Shown here piece after piece: positions 17,552 to 29,122 of a stretch of DNA of 64,000 nucleotides (position 1 is its first letter; each line of letters starts with the position of its first letter). The DNA is taken from positions 4,116 to 68,115 of the forward strand of contig DAIRVS010000006.1 of assembly GCA_036802685.1 (NCBI GenBank), in the 5' to 3' direction. The position numbers and the translations under genes were made by a program. The notes under the pieces are model-generated. The model searched no databases, was not told the origin of the DNA, and saw only the letters and a list, made by a program, of their open reading frames with translations. The stretch comes from HGW-17 sp938004375 (GTDB taxonomy: Bacteria; Myxococcota_A; Polyangia; HGW-17).

Positions 17552-18257
17552 CAAAATCTTCTTCGGGTTCTGGGGGGCCGCCCTCCTGCTCATCGTGGGC
17601 TTCATCGCCGCGCTCTCGTCGATCACGCGGGCCTGGGTGTCCCCCGACGGGCGCCAGCTGCGCGACGCCACCCACCTGACCGGCCCCTGGAAGGACCAGG
17701 CCATCGCCGAGCGCGACTTCACCTCCCTGCGCCTGACGGGGGCTTTCGACGTGACCTGGGAGCGCGCCGCGGACTTCTCGGTCACCGTGTCGGTCCCCGA
17801 ACGGTTCTCCGACGCCTTCGTCGCCCGCCGCGAAGGATCTGCGCTGGTCCTCGCCAACCGGCTGGACGGGCGCTTCTCGGAGCTCGCCCTGCGCGTGCGG
17901 ATCCAGAGCCCGTCCCTCACGGCGATCACGGCCGGCCGGAGCCTGAAGTTGAAGCTCGCCGGGAACCCGGGGCCTACCTTCGACGTCTCGGGCCGCGGGG
18001 CCGTCTGGATCGAGGGCGCGTGTCCGGAGCCCGTGGAGCGGCTGTCCGTGCGCTCCGAGGGCCTGACGGTGCTGCAACTAAAGGACTGCCGCCTCAAGAT
18101 CCTCGAGCTCGAAGCCCACGGCAAGGTGATGATCGACGCCGAGGTCACCGACGCCCTCGAGGGGAGCGTCCACGGCGACGGACGCATCCACCTGAAGGGC
18201 GCCCCTGCCCGCCAACGTCTCTTCAATCAGGGATCGGTCCGCGTCGTCACCGAATGA
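17538..18257 (+). CDS. Membrane-anchored DUF2807-like (GIN domain) protein
   Basis: This 239-residue protein has an N-terminal hydrophobic anchor (FFGFWGAALLLIVGFIAALSS) and a beta-helical domain. FTSLRLTGAFDVTWERAADFSVTV, LTAITAGRSLKLKLAG and the short strand repeats that follow are like DUF2807, the putative autotransporter adhesin head (GIN) domain. It is the last gene of the GntR/ABC cassette and overlaps the regulator by 14 bases, so it is translationally coupled. Such proteins commonly accompany GntR-ABC or anti-sigma cassettes; an envelope-stress role is inference. Confidence 0.75.
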   Translation: MKTSSKIFFGFWGAALLLIVGFIAALSSITRAWVSPDGRQLRDATHLTGPWKDQAIAERDFTSLRLTGAFDVTWERAADFSVTVSVPERFSDAFVARREGSALVLANRLDGRFSELALRVRIQSPSLTAITAGRSLKLKLAGNPGPTFDVSGRGAVWIEGACPEPVERLSVRSEGLTVLQLKDCRLKILELEAHGKVMIDAEVTDALEGSVHGDGRIHLKGAPARQRLFNQGSVRVVTE

Positions 18258-18266
18258 TCGAAGTGT

Positions 18267-20513
18267 TCACGGATGGGAGAAGTGCGCGAAGTTGTCCTGG
18301 TTGGGGAAGATGTCGATCTTTTTGAGCTCGGAGAGCACGCCCGAGCCGAAGTCGGCTTGGACGGTGTAGGGCTCCTTGCGGGCGCGCAGCCGGAAGACCT
18401 TCTCGGCGCCCTTGTTCTTCCCGCCGATGGAGATCGTGCACGGGGCCGAACAGGTGACCTTGAGGATGCCCACGCCGCCGGCAAGGTCCACCGGGCCGTC
18501 GTCCGTTGGCGGTGAGGCGCCCCCCGGATCCTGGCCGGGGCGCATCCCCGCGGAGCCCCCGTGGCCGCCGCCCGAACCGCCACCCGAACCGCCCCCCGAA
18601 CCGCCGCCGCCCGAGCCGGGATCGTCACCGGGGACGGTCGTCACGGAGCCGCCGCCCTTCTCGAGCTTCACCTTGAGGGAGATCCGCTTGCCGCTGACGG
18701 GGTAGTCGACCTTCTGCTCGAAGGACAGGTCCCCCTTGACGACGCGGATCCCCAGCGGGACGTTGAAGCACATCTCGGTCTCCACGTTGTGAAGCGGGGT
18801 GTTCTGCGGGAGCTTCTCGCCGTCGAGGAAGACCTCGGCGTCCGAGGGCTCCGAAACCAGGGTGATCTCGACGGACCCCCGCTTGCAGTCGCGGGCCGGG
18901 TCGGCGATGGTCGTCTTCTTGGGATCGGGCTTGTCCTGGGACTCCTCGGAGCGCGTGAAGTACAGGATGCCGGCGCCGATGGCGATGAGCAGGACCCCCA
19001 GAAAAATGTTGACGAGGGTGTTCACGAACGCCTTGCCCAGGCGGTCGATGAACGGCCACAACACCGGGGGCCGTTGGGGCCGCGGAAAGCCGTCGGGCCG
19101 CACCCGCATGGTCTCGGTCTCCTTCTCGATGCGAACCTTCTCCTCTTTTTTCTGGGTCCGCTCCTGCTTGCGCCGCTCCCGCGCCTTCTCGGACGTGGCG
19201 CGGGTCAGGCCCACCGGATGGGCCTCGGGGAGGACAGCGCCCGCCGAGGACGGCGGGGCCGCCGGGGCCGCCGAAGCCGCCGGGGCCGCCGGGGACGGAG
19301 GGGGCGGGAGGGCGCCAGGGGACGGCGGGGCTCCGACTGGCGGGGACGAGAAGTCCATCGTCGGGGGCGGCGCCAGATGGACCGGCAGCGGGGCCGGCCG
19401 CGAGGACAGGGGCCTTGGCGGGGCGGTGACCGCCGGCATGGGGCCGCTGCCAGCCGCAAAACCGGGACCCGAGGCGTAGCCGGGGCCGCGGGGCATCATC
19501 TGCACCTGCCCGGTCTCGGGCAGCGGGGACAGTTCGAGGATGTCGCCGGCGAGCTGCTCCACCTCGTCCACGCGGGAGCCGCGGGAGTGGATGTCCGGGA
19601 ACATGTGGTTGAGGAACGAGGCCATGGCCTCGGGCGCGACCTCGAGCCCCTCGCGCTTGACGACGGTGTCCAGGGCGTTGCGGAACAGCCGGGCGCTGGG
19701 GAAGCGCTCGGAGGGGTCCCTCATGAGCGCCTTGCGCACGATCTCGGGCAGATCCCGCGGCAGGCCGGAGACCAGCCGCTCGATGGGCTCGAAGGCGCCG
19801 CTCTGGGCCTTGACGATGAGCTCGGCGTCGGTGGCGCCCTTGGAGTGGGTCTCTCCCAGCAGCAGCTCGTAGAGCACGACCCCCGCGGCGAAGATGTCCA
19901 CGCGATGGTCGATGGCTTGACCCATGGCCTGCTCGGGCGCCATGTAGCGGAACTTGCCCTTGATCACGCCGTCCTGCGTGTGATGCAGCCCCTCGGCGGC
20001 CTTGGCGATGCCGAAATCGATGATCTTCACGGCCCCGGAGTACGAGACCAGGATGTTCTGCGGGCTGATGTCGCGGTGGATGATGTTCAGGGGCGCGTTG
20101 GTGGCCGCGTCCACCATGCGGTGGGCGTAGTCCAGGCCGGTGAGCGTCTGCCGGATGATGTAGAGGGCAAACTCGAGCGGCAGCTTCTGGGCGGTCTTGC
20201 GCAGGGCGCGCATCATGGTCGAGACGTCCTTGCCGTGGATGTACTCCATGGTGATGCAGTAGGTCTCGCCGATCTGCTCGAAGTACAGCACCTGGCAGAT
20301 GTTGGGGTGCAGCATGTTCGAGACCAGGCGCGCCTCGTCCTTGAGCGAGGCCACCATGTCCTGATCCTCGGCGAGGTGGCTGTGCAGCATCTTCAGCGCG
20401 ACGAGCTTCTCGAAGCCGGCGGCGCCCTTCATGCGGGCCTTGAAGACCTCGGCCATCCCGCCCCGGGCGATGCGCTCGATCAATTCGTAGTTGCCGTACT
20501 GCTGGACCGTCAT
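18267..20513 (-). CDS. Serine/threonine protein kinase with transmembrane and PEGA-like domains
   Basis: This 748-residue receptor kinase has an N-terminal kinase domain (about 8-275): glycine loop IARGGMAEVFKA, VALK lysine, catalytic loop HRDISPQNILVS, IDFGIAKA, and the activation-segment end RYMAPEQA. A proline/alanine-rich and then basic juxtamembrane linker follows. One membrane helix lies near 498-518 (FLGVLLIAIGAGILYF). The extracytoplasmic part has a PEGA-type domain near 545-625 (SVEITLVSEPSDAEVFLDGEKL), a Gly/Ser-rich spacer, and a second similar segment. The HRDIS loop, instead of HRDLK, is common in myxobacterial kinases. It is encoded 25 bases after the TPR-like gene. Confidence 0.94.
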   Translation of the reverse strand: MTVQQYGNYELIERIARGGMAEVFKARMKGAAGFEKLVALKMLHSHLAEDQDMVASLKDEARLVSNMLHPNICQVLYFEQIGETYCITMEYIHGKDVSTMMRALRKTAQKLPLEFALYIIRQTLTGLDYAHRMVDAATNAPLNIIHRDISPQNILVSYSGAVKIIDFGIAKAAEGLHHTQDGVIKGKFRYMAPEQAMGQAIDHRVDIFAAGVVLYELLLGETHSKGATDAELIVKAQSGAFEPIERLVSGLPRDLPEIVRKALMRDPSERFPSARLFRNALDTVVKREGLEVAPEAMASFLNHMFPDIHSRGSRVDEVEQLAGDILELSPLPETGQVQMMPRGPGYASGPGFAAGSGPMPAVTAPPRPLSSRPAPLPVHLAPPPTMDFSSPPVGAPPSPGALPPPPSPAAPAASAAPAAPPSSAGAVLPEAHPVGLTRATSEKARERRKQERTQKKEEKVRIEKETETMRVRPDGFPRPQRPPVLWPFIDRLGKAFVNTLVNIFLGVLLIAIGAGILYFTRSEESQDKPDPKKTTIADPARDCKRGSVEITLVSEPSDAEVFLDGEKLPQNTPLHNVETEMCFNVPLGIRVVKGDLSFEQKVDYPVSGKRISLKVKLEKGGGSVTTVPGDDPGSGGGGSGGGSGGGSGGGHGGSAGMRPGQDPGGASPPTDDGPVDLAGGVGILKVTCSAPCTISIGGKNKGAEKVFRLRARKEPYTVQADFGSGVLSELKKIDIFPNQDNFAHFSHP

Positions 20514-20538
20514 TCGTGTGGACCCATCCTAGGTAAGC

Positions 20539-21321
20539 CTATGCTTCCTCGTAGAAGCGCGGCGCGCTCGCGGACATGGGCAGGGTGTCCAGCTCCGCCC
20601 GCGAGAGGGCGCCGGTGCGCACCGAGCGTATCAAATGCAGGGGGGAAAAGGCAACATCCTGCACGCGCACGGCCAGATCCGCGGGTTCCAGGCCGAACTC
20701 CCAGGCCCCGCGGTGGTGCTCGACGAGCCAGCAGCCCATAAGCGCGATCATCTCGTCGGTGGGCTCGGCTGGCGCGTCCTCGGGGAACACGCCGCGCTCG
20801 AGGAGCTTCTGCCAGTCGGCCTTCTTCCAGTCCGCGGGCCGCCCCCGGCGCCCCAGCACGCGGGCCCCCGCCTCGGCCGCGAGCCCCTCGAGCTGCTGCC
20901 GGGCGCGCCCGGTGCGGACCTCGCCGATCAACCGCAACAGGGCGTCGATGACCTGGCGCTCCTCGTCCTCGGTGGCGTGTCGGCGGGCCAGCTCCAGCAG
21001 CTCGTGGGCCTCGCCCAGGCGGCGCAGCCGGGCCTTGGCCAGCCCCAGCGACAGGTACAGCGCCGGCCGCCGGAACCCCAGGGCGAAGGCCGCGTGCAGG
21101 TGGCACTCGGCGGCCTCGAACTCGAGCAGCTCCAGGTGGAACCGGCCCCGCACGAAGTGGTACAACTGCAGGTCCTCGAGGAACTCGGTGGGGCGGCTCT
21201 CCTGGATCAGGGCGCCCGCATCGCGCAGCTCCCCGGCGCCGATGGCCTTGAGCGCCCGGGACATGTTCTCGATGCGGCGGACCTTCTTCCGGTAGAAGAG
21301 CCGGACCAGCCACCTAAACAT
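20539..21321 (-). CDS. TPR-like helical protein, kinase-linked
   Basis: This 260-residue protein begins with a basic amphipathic stretch (MFRWLVRLFYRKKVRRIE) that may bind the membrane. It is then largely helical with TPR-like pairs (LYHFVRGRFHLELLEFEAAECHL and ALYLSLGLAKARLRRLGEAHELLELA). No enzyme motif is seen. It is transcribed just ahead of the Ser/Thr kinase (25-base gap), so it may be a kinase substrate or scaffold; that is inference from position. I do not recognise a specific family. Confidence 0.7.
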   Translation of the reverse strand: MFRWLVRLFYRKKVRRIENMSRALKAIGAGELRDAGALIQESRPTEFLEDLQLYHFVRGRFHLELLEFEAAECHLHAAFALGFRRPALYLSLGLAKARLRRLGEAHELLELARRHATEDEERQVIDALLRLIGEVRTGRARQQLEGLAAEAGARVLGRRGRPADWKKADWQKLLERGVFPEDAPAEPTDEMIALMGCWLVEHHRGAWEFGLEPADLAVRVQDVAFSPLHLIRSVRTGALSRAELDTLPMSASAPRFYEEA

Positions 21322-21659
21322 CGGACATCACGGAAGGACTGAAAAATCCAAGCAAATCAATCACTTCTCCTCCGTGAACGGTATACCTTCACGGGGCCTT
21401 CCCGTCAACCATTCTTTTCCGCGCGACGTTGTCATCCATTACAAATCTACGATACCGTATATGATGCAGGCACCCAAAGGTCCCTTCGCTCACTGAGTCC
21501 AAAATGGATGCAGGGACCGATAGAAATTGCAGCAATATTTGTATTTTCTCAGTGCCACCGTCTCTTTCCTGAAATTTTTCCGATTGATTCCTGTTCTGGC
21601 TGGAACTACCATTTTCAAGTTCCATTCGTCCCGTCGCACCCCCTTCCTGGAGTCGTACC
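21322..21659. other. AT-richer divergent intergenic region
   Basis: 338 bases between divergent genes (the TPR-like protein and the cysteine-repeat lipoprotein). It presumably holds promoters for both. I could not identify convincing -35/-10 pairs, and I see no gene. TGGAG 7 bases before 21660 is the SD of the next gene. Confidence 0.5.
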
Positions 21660-23525
21660 ATGCGCATCCTCAGCACCCTGTTCGCGTTCTGGAGTCTCTT
21701 CGCCATCGTCGCCTGCGACGACGGCGGCACCAAGGCCTCCGACCCCGTCTGCGGTAACGGTATCGTCGAGACTGGCGAGGCCTGCGACGGCGACGACTTC
21801 GCCGGGATGACCTGCGAGAGCTTCGGACAACCGGCAGGGACCCTCGCGTGCTCGGCCGGGTGCACCCTCGACTTGACCGGCTGCCGCGCGCTCAACGTCT
21901 GCGGCGATGGCATCCGCGATCCGGACGAGCCCTGTGATGGCGATGACTTCGGCACGATGACCTGCGAGAGCTTCGGTATGGAGGCCGGCGACCTGGTCTG
22001 CACCGAGACCTGCACCATCGACGCGTCCGCCTGCCATGAGCTCGACGTCTGCGGCAACGGGATCGCAGAGGCCGGCGAAGCTTGTGACGGCGAGGACTTC
22101 GGCACCTTTACCTGCGCCAGCTTCGGCTTTGACGGGGGCACTCTCACCTGCACCGAAGCATGTACGATCGACACCGCAACTTGCGGGTCAGTTCCTCCCG
22201 TATGCGGTGACGGGATCGCTCAGATGGAGAACGCGGAGGAATGTGACGGAAGCGATCTGGACGGAGAATCCTGTCAGTCCATCGGCTTTGCAGATGGGTC
22301 CCTGTCGTGTCTCCCCGACTGCACATTCGACACCTCAGCATGCACAGGTTTCTTCACGGTTTCGGGCCGAGTATGGAGCCCCGGAGCGGACAATCCTCTC
22401 GTGCAGGAAACGAACTGGTTCCCCATCGCCAGAGCGACTGTCTCCGCCTACCTTACGGAGCCGCCGGCCCCGGCTCCATTGCCCGTCGGACTGTGTATGC
22501 CCTGTGAAGTACTTCCCGCCGGTACACCGTTCGCAGTTACCGAGCCGGATGGTTCTTTTGAGCTTCAACTTCAACCTAACACGACCTACTGGCTCCTGGT
22601 GCAAAAGGGGCATTTCCGACGTGTCAGCCAGATCACCACTGCCAATGCAGGCGCGGTTGATAATCTGGAACCCTCTCCAGGCCTCCCGCGCAATCCCATC
22701 ACGACGCTGCCGAACCAGACCATTCCGGCTTCCAGACAATGGATTCCGAAGATCCTGATCGTGGAGGGAAATTATGAGATGCTCGGTAAAATCTTCGAGA
22801 CCCTTGGGTTCATGTACGGCACGGAGATCACAATCGTCAACGACGATGCCTCGTACAATCTTTTCAATGACATCGACCAACTGAGAGAATACCAGGTCAT
22901 CATCGCCACCAGCGGAGATGATGCGTCCTACCTCACGAATTCTGCAATACGATCCAACCTTCAGCAGTATGTCTATGACGGCGGAATCCTGATCGCCGAT
23001 GACTTTGCATATGATTTCACTGAACAGCCCTTCCCCGAGTTCGTGAGTTACTATGAATCCGGGGGGGTCTGTGGAGATGGATTGAATGCCCCAGCGACCA
23101 TTGGAGAATGCAACAATTGGTCATCGTATTCGCCTTCGGTCACCGCTGGAGATCCAACCCTGAACCTGTGGATCAACCACGTGAACGGTGGAAGTGCATT
23201 CGCTTTCCAGGGGGTATGGAACATCATCCATGGACTGACAGCAGGGTTGCAGGGAAATTGCAACGACCTCAATGACCCTTATTGCATTGACGGAAACTGG
23301 CTCGCACCGCCAAAGGTTTGGCTGAATGGGTCCTGGTCAACTTACTCAAATCATCCCCTGTCCGTCTCATGGAATTACTACTGCGGACGGGTGTTCTATT
23401 CAGCAGTCAAATCCTTTTCCAGCGGTCCCCAGACTGGATATGATTACTTGCTGCCTCTGCAGGAAAAGGTCTTGCTCTACTTGCTACTTGAGATGCAGGA
23501 ATGTGCCGATCCTACATTGCTGTAG
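21660..23525 (+). CDS. Cysteine-repeat lipoprotein with amidotransferase-like C-terminal region
   Basis: This 621-residue surface lipoprotein has a lipobox IVAC at about residue 19. Residues 25-220 are four DUF4215-like repeats of about 45 residues, each with a C-G-[ND]-G-[IV]-x(6)-E-x-C-D-G core. Residues 225-350 look like a carboxypeptidase-regulatory beta sandwich (VSGRVWSPG...DGSFELQLQPNTTYWL). From about 360, IPKILIVEGNYEMLGKIF, YQVIIATSGDD and YVYDGGILIADDFAYDF resemble the Rossmann-like fold of secreted class-I amidotransferase-like domains, but the catalytic Cys is not evident. The first repeats are nucleotide-identical to the next gene. The C-terminal half is less GC-rich than the repeats, suggesting mosaic origin. 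The family of the last domain is inferred. Confidence 0.75.
   Translation: MRILSTLFAFWSLFAIVACDDGGTKASDPVCGNGIVETGEACDGDDFAGMTCESFGQPAGTLACSAGCTLDLTGCRALNVCGDGIRDPDEPCDGDDFGTMTCESFGMEAGDLVCTETCTIDASACHELDVCGNGIAEAGEACDGEDFGTFTCASFGFDGGTLTCTEACTIDTATCGSVPPVCGDGIAQMENAEECDGSDLDGESCQSIGFADGSLSCLPDCTFDTSACTGFFTVSGRVWSPGADNPLVQETNWFPIARATVSAYLTEPPAPAPLPVGLCMPCEVLPAGTPFAVTEPDGSFELQLQPNTTYWLLVQKGHFRRVSQITTANAGAVDNLEPSPGLPRNPITTLPNQTIPASRQWIPKILIVEGNYEMLGKIFETLGFMYGTEITIVNDDASYNLFNDIDQLREYQVIIATSGDDASYLTNSAIRSNLQQYVYDGGILIADDFAYDFTEQPFPEFVSYYESGGVCGDGLNAPATIGECNNWSSYSPSVTAGDPTLNLWINHVNGGSAFAFQGVWNIIHGLTAGLQGNCNDLNDPYCIDGNWLAPPKVWLNGSWSTYSNHPLSVSWNYYCGRVFYSAVKSFSSGPQTGYDYLLPLQEKVLLYLLLEMQECADPTLL
21739..22036. 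repeat. 298-bp exact direct repeat, copy A
   Basis: Identical base for base with 23630-23927 (constant offset 1891), including all third codon positions. It encodes the first two cysteine repeats of the lipoprotein. The flanking CCTGCGACGACGGCGGCACC just upstream is also shared. Confidence 0.9.
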
Positions 23526-23553
23526 CAGGAGTTTTTTAACAAGGGTTATCACC

Positions 23554-24936
23554 ATGACGAAATTGACATCAATTCTGTGTGGATTTCTTTTTCTTTTCAC
23601 TGCCTGCGACGACGGCGGCACCAAGGTCGCCGACCCCGTCTGCGGTAACGGTATCGTCGAGACTGGCGAGGCCTGCGACGGCGACGACTTCGCCGGGATG
23701 ACCTGCGAGAGCTTCGGACAACCGGCAGGGACCCTCGCGTGCTCGGCCGGGTGCACCCTCGACTTGACCGGCTGCCGCGCGCTCAACGTCTGCGGCGATG
23801 GCATCCGCGATCCGGACGAGCCCTGTGATGGCGATGACTTCGGCACGATGACCTGCGAGAGCTTCGGTATGGAGGCCGGCGACCTGGTCTGCACCGAGAC
23901 CTGCACCATCGACGCGTCCGCCTGCCACGAGCCAGACGTCTGCGGCAACGGGATCGTGGAGGACGGTGAGGCCTGTGACGGAGAGGACTTCGGCTCCTTC
24001 ACCTGCACCAGTTTCGGCTTCGACGAGGGCACCCTGACCTGCACCGAGGCCTGCACGCTCGATCTGTCCAACTGTGGGGGGTATGAACCACGCTGTGGCA
24101 ACGGCGTGCTCGATACCGGGGAAGAGTGTGACGGCGATGACCTCGGGGACGTGACCTGTGATTCCATCGGCCACGATGGCGGTGTCGTGTCCTGCCTCTC
24201 CGTTTGTATCCTGGATTTCGACGGGTGCACTTGTGGCTCCAACCAGCGCTGCATTGGAAGCCTCGGATGCTGTAACGGGTCCTGTATCGACATTCAAACG
24301 GACACCAACAATTGCGGCGGATGTGGCAGTCAATGTTCCGCTTATACATCCAATGCATGTGTCGACGGCACCTGCGCCTGCGGATCCGGTACCGAATGCC
24401 AAGGGGGACGTCGATGCTGCACGAACGGCTGCAAAGACACCAGCAGTGATGTCTACAACTGCGGTTCTTGCGGCAACGCATGCGGTGTGGGTTTGACCTG
24501 CTCGGGAGGGCAATGTTTCTGTGGTTCCACGCCGTGCGTCTTTGGCGAGAGTTGCTGTGGTGATTACTGTGCCAACCTCACCACCGACCCCACCAACTGC
24601 GGCGAGTGCGGCAACGACTGCGGCAACGGCAACGGCTGCTCGAACGGCGACTGCACCTGCGGCACCTCGGGCCAGGTATGCCGCGGCGAGTTCGACTGTG
24701 GTTTCATGCCCGGCATGTCCACTTGCACCGAGGAGTGCTGCCCCACCGGCTGCGCCATCACCGTTTCGGGTGACCTGATGGGCCTGACCGCCGTCGACCC
24801 GCACAACTGTGGCGAATGCGGCAACGACTGCGGCGCCAACATCTGCTGCTGCTCCTCCTTCCTCGGCAGCGGCTGCAGTTGCTGCTCCACCGGCCAGACC
24901 TGCGACCCCATGGCGGGCTGCATGAACGCAAAATAA
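23554..24936 (+). CDS. Cysteine-repeat lipoprotein with DUF4215-like and Stig1-like repeats
   Basis: This 460-residue lipoprotein (lipobox FTAC near residue 18) has four DUF4215-like repeats at about 25-220, the first two identical to those of the preceding gene. From about 225 onward it has repeated Stig1-type units with the pattern D-x(4-5)-NCG-x-CG-x(2)-C (for example DTNNCGGCGSQC and DVYNCGSCGNAC). More than 70 cysteines suggest a disulfide-rich extracellular rod. Such repeats are frequent in Myxococcota surface proteins. ATG 23554 follows the first gene's stop by 28 bases with AAGGGT about 8 bases upstream, so the two are likely co-transcribed. No enzyme motif was seen. Confidence 0.82.
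   Translation: MTKLTSILCGFLFLFTACDDGGTKVADPVCGNGIVETGEACDGDDFAGMTCESFGQPAGTLACSAGCTLDLTGCRALNVCGDGIRDPDEPCDGDDFGTMTCESFGMEAGDLVCTETCTIDASACHEPDVCGNGIVEDGEACDGEDFGSFTCTSFGFDEGTLTCTEACTLDLSNCGGYEPRCGNGVLDTGEECDGDDLGDVTCDSIGHDGGVVSCLSVCILDFDGCTCGSNQRCIGSLGCCNGSCIDIQTDTNNCGGCGSQCSAYTSNACVDGTCACGSGTECQGGRRCCTNGCKDTSSDVYNCGSCGNACGVGLTCSGGQCFCGSTPCVFGESCCGDYCANLTTDPTNCGECGNDCGNGNGCSNGDCTCGTSGQVCRGEFDCGFMPGMSTCTEECCPTGCAITVSGDLMGLTAVDPHNCGECGNDCGANICCCSSFLGSGCSCCSTGQTCDPMAGCMNAK
23630..23927. repeat. 298-bp exact direct repeat, copy B
   Basis: Second copy of the repeat at 21739-22036, 100 percent identical by direct reading. This implies recent duplication or gene conversion between the tandem lipoprotein genes. 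Confidence 0.9.
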
Positions 24937-25259
24937 TTTCACAGGGCACATTCCCAACTATACCACCCGCGTTGCAGGCGGTTGGCGGTGAGATCAAAGA
25001 GCAGCGGGGCCCCCCACGCACCTCCCCCACCGCCCGATCCGCGAACTTTCACGCGAACCGGGACCGATCTGCCCGCCGCGTCTGGAAACCTTCACGCAAA
25101 ACGTTCACGAGAAAGGGCCAAAATCGACGGTTTTTTGCGGGAATGAGCGGGAAGTGAAGACCCGCTGAGAGGGAACAAAAAGGCCTTGTGGATCAACGGG
25201 AATCGCCAAATTCCGAGCACTGAAAGGGCCTTGTTCCGACAGTCCTTGAAACCCCGATC
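24937..25259. other. Intergenic region between convergent genes
   Basis: 323 bases between the lipoprotein gene and the gyrB 3' end. I see no gene. The only structure noted is AGCGGG/CCCGCT (25146-25151, 25161-25166) without a T-run. Confidence 0.5.
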
Positions 25260-27713
<2,454 letters not shown>

Positions 27714-27859
27714 CTGGTTCCTCTTCGGTTCAGGTCGCGGAAAACCTTTGAAATCATTAAATAAAAATGGTAGGCCGGGGGCGTCGAAGGCGCCGCGCCG
27801 GGACCGGTTCCCGCGGGACGCGTTTTTGTATCATATTAATGGAAAAAACACCATGCTTT

Positions 27860-29122
27860 TCAAGCCCCGGCGGGGGGGTCCGGCGGGGACTCGGCGGGGG
27901 GCTCCGACGGGGGCTCCGGGGCAGTCCCGGCGGGAGCCGGAGACGGACCACCGGCCGGCGCCGGCCGCTCCTCGCGCCGGTTCCGCAGGTGCCACAGGAC
28001 GTACTCGGCGAAGAGCAGCAGGTAGACGCCCAGGGCGAACTCCGGAAACGGCGAGGTCTGCTGGAGGGTGAACGGGCGCAGCATCAGGGCGGCCGCGGGG
28101 GCCGCCGCGGCGATCAGCAGGAAGATGGCCGCGCGGCGGCGCACCACCTGGGGTCCGCTCCAGAACGGGAAGAAGGGAGCGAGCAGGGGACAGAACACCA
28201 GCAGGTTCAAGTTGAAGGCGCAGATGTCCAGGTACCGGTGAAAGAACAGCATCAGCGCGAACAGCCCGCCGAAGACCAGCGTCACGGTCCAGAAGGCCAA
28301 CTGGAGCCAGACCGTGGAGCGGAAGAACACCAGGGGCATCAGCACGAGGGAGAGCAGCACGGCGATGATGGCGTACATCCACGGCGGCAGCAGGGACACG
28401 TGGTCGTGGGGGCGGCCCTCGGACAGCACCTCCGAGTGCGCGACCAGGGGCTCGTCCGGGTTACGGGGGTCGAGCCCCCGCGTGGAGAGCAGCGCCTGCT
28501 CGAGCTGGACCGGCAGGTAGGTCCCGTCCCAAGCCGAGCGCCCGAGGTCCATCTGCACGGAGAGCAGCATGGAGAGCGTGTGTTTGAGGATGGCGTTGGC
28601 GCCCAGCACGTCGAAGAGCGAGGACCGCCAGGGCCGGCCGGGGCGCGCCTCGAGCATCAGCCGGAAGCGCCCGTAGGAGACCTGGGAGATCAGGTCTCGC
28701 ATGCGGGTGGCGCAGTTGTCGGCGAAGTGGTGGTAGCGGTACTCCCGCTCGGGGGAGGCCAGTTGGCGCGTCAGGAGCATCCGGACGGCGGCCACCTGCT
28801 CCGGGGCCAGCGCAAGCCGGTGGGCGCGCACCTCGCGCTCCTCGTGGGCGTACCCATCCACAAAATCGTCCAGGTCCGAACGGTCGAGACTGTAGAAGGC
28901 GTTTCCATGCAGGAAATCCCACAGGAACTTCCGGTCGAACTCGAAGTGACCAAAGTCGTAGACCTCTTCGGGCTGACCCGGGGCGCGGAGCCAGAAGGCG
29001 CTGTGCCCGAAGCGGGTGAACAGCGAGGAGCCCGGATCCACCACGAGCACCCAGACCTCGGGACGCTCGGCGGGGGCCGGGGTCGTGAGCAGCATCAGGA
29101 GGGAGAGGAGGGCGGTGGTCAT
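27860..29122 (-). CDS. DUF4105 membrane protein
   Basis: This 420-residue protein has a signal peptide (MTTALLSLLMLLTTPAPA) and a periplasmic DUF4105-like domain at about 20-240 (SSLFTRFGHSAFWL, DFGHFEFD and YHHFADNCATRMRDLI are typical, with conserved His and Cys reminiscent of a papain-like fold). Five or so membrane helices follow at about 250-400, and then a Pro/Glu-rich tail. The molecular function of DUF4105 is not established. ATG 29122 overlaps the stop of the S41 protease gene (ATGA), so translation is coupled; the longer frame upstream is that gene's antisense-phase shadow. The join of DUF4105 to a helical membrane domain is a recurrent bacterial architecture. Confidence 0.85.
   Translation of the reverse strand: MTTALLSLLMLLTTPAPAERPEVWVLVVDPGSSLFTRFGHSAFWLRAPGQPEEVYDFGHFEFDRKFLWDFLHGNAFYSLDRSDLDDFVDGYAHEEREVRAHRLALAPEQVAAVRMLLTRQLASPEREYRYHHFADNCATRMRDLISQVSYGRFRLMLEARPGRPWRSSLFDVLGANAILKHTLSMLLSVQMDLGRSAWDGTYLPVQLEQALLSTRGLDPRNPDEPLVAHSEVLSEGRPHDHVSLLPPWMYAIIAVLLSLVLMPLVFFRSTVWLQLAFWTVTLVFGGLFALMLFFHRYLDICAFNLNLLVFCPLLAPFFPFWSGPQVVRRRAAIFLLIAAAAPAAALMLRPFTLQQTSPFPEFALGVYLLLFAEYVLWHLRNRREERPAPAGGPSPAPAGTAPEPPSEPPAESPPDPPAGA

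Noticed and set aside
25146..25166. AGCGGG/CCCGCT hairpin after gyrB
   Set aside because: Short arms and no T-run on either strand; not called a terminator.
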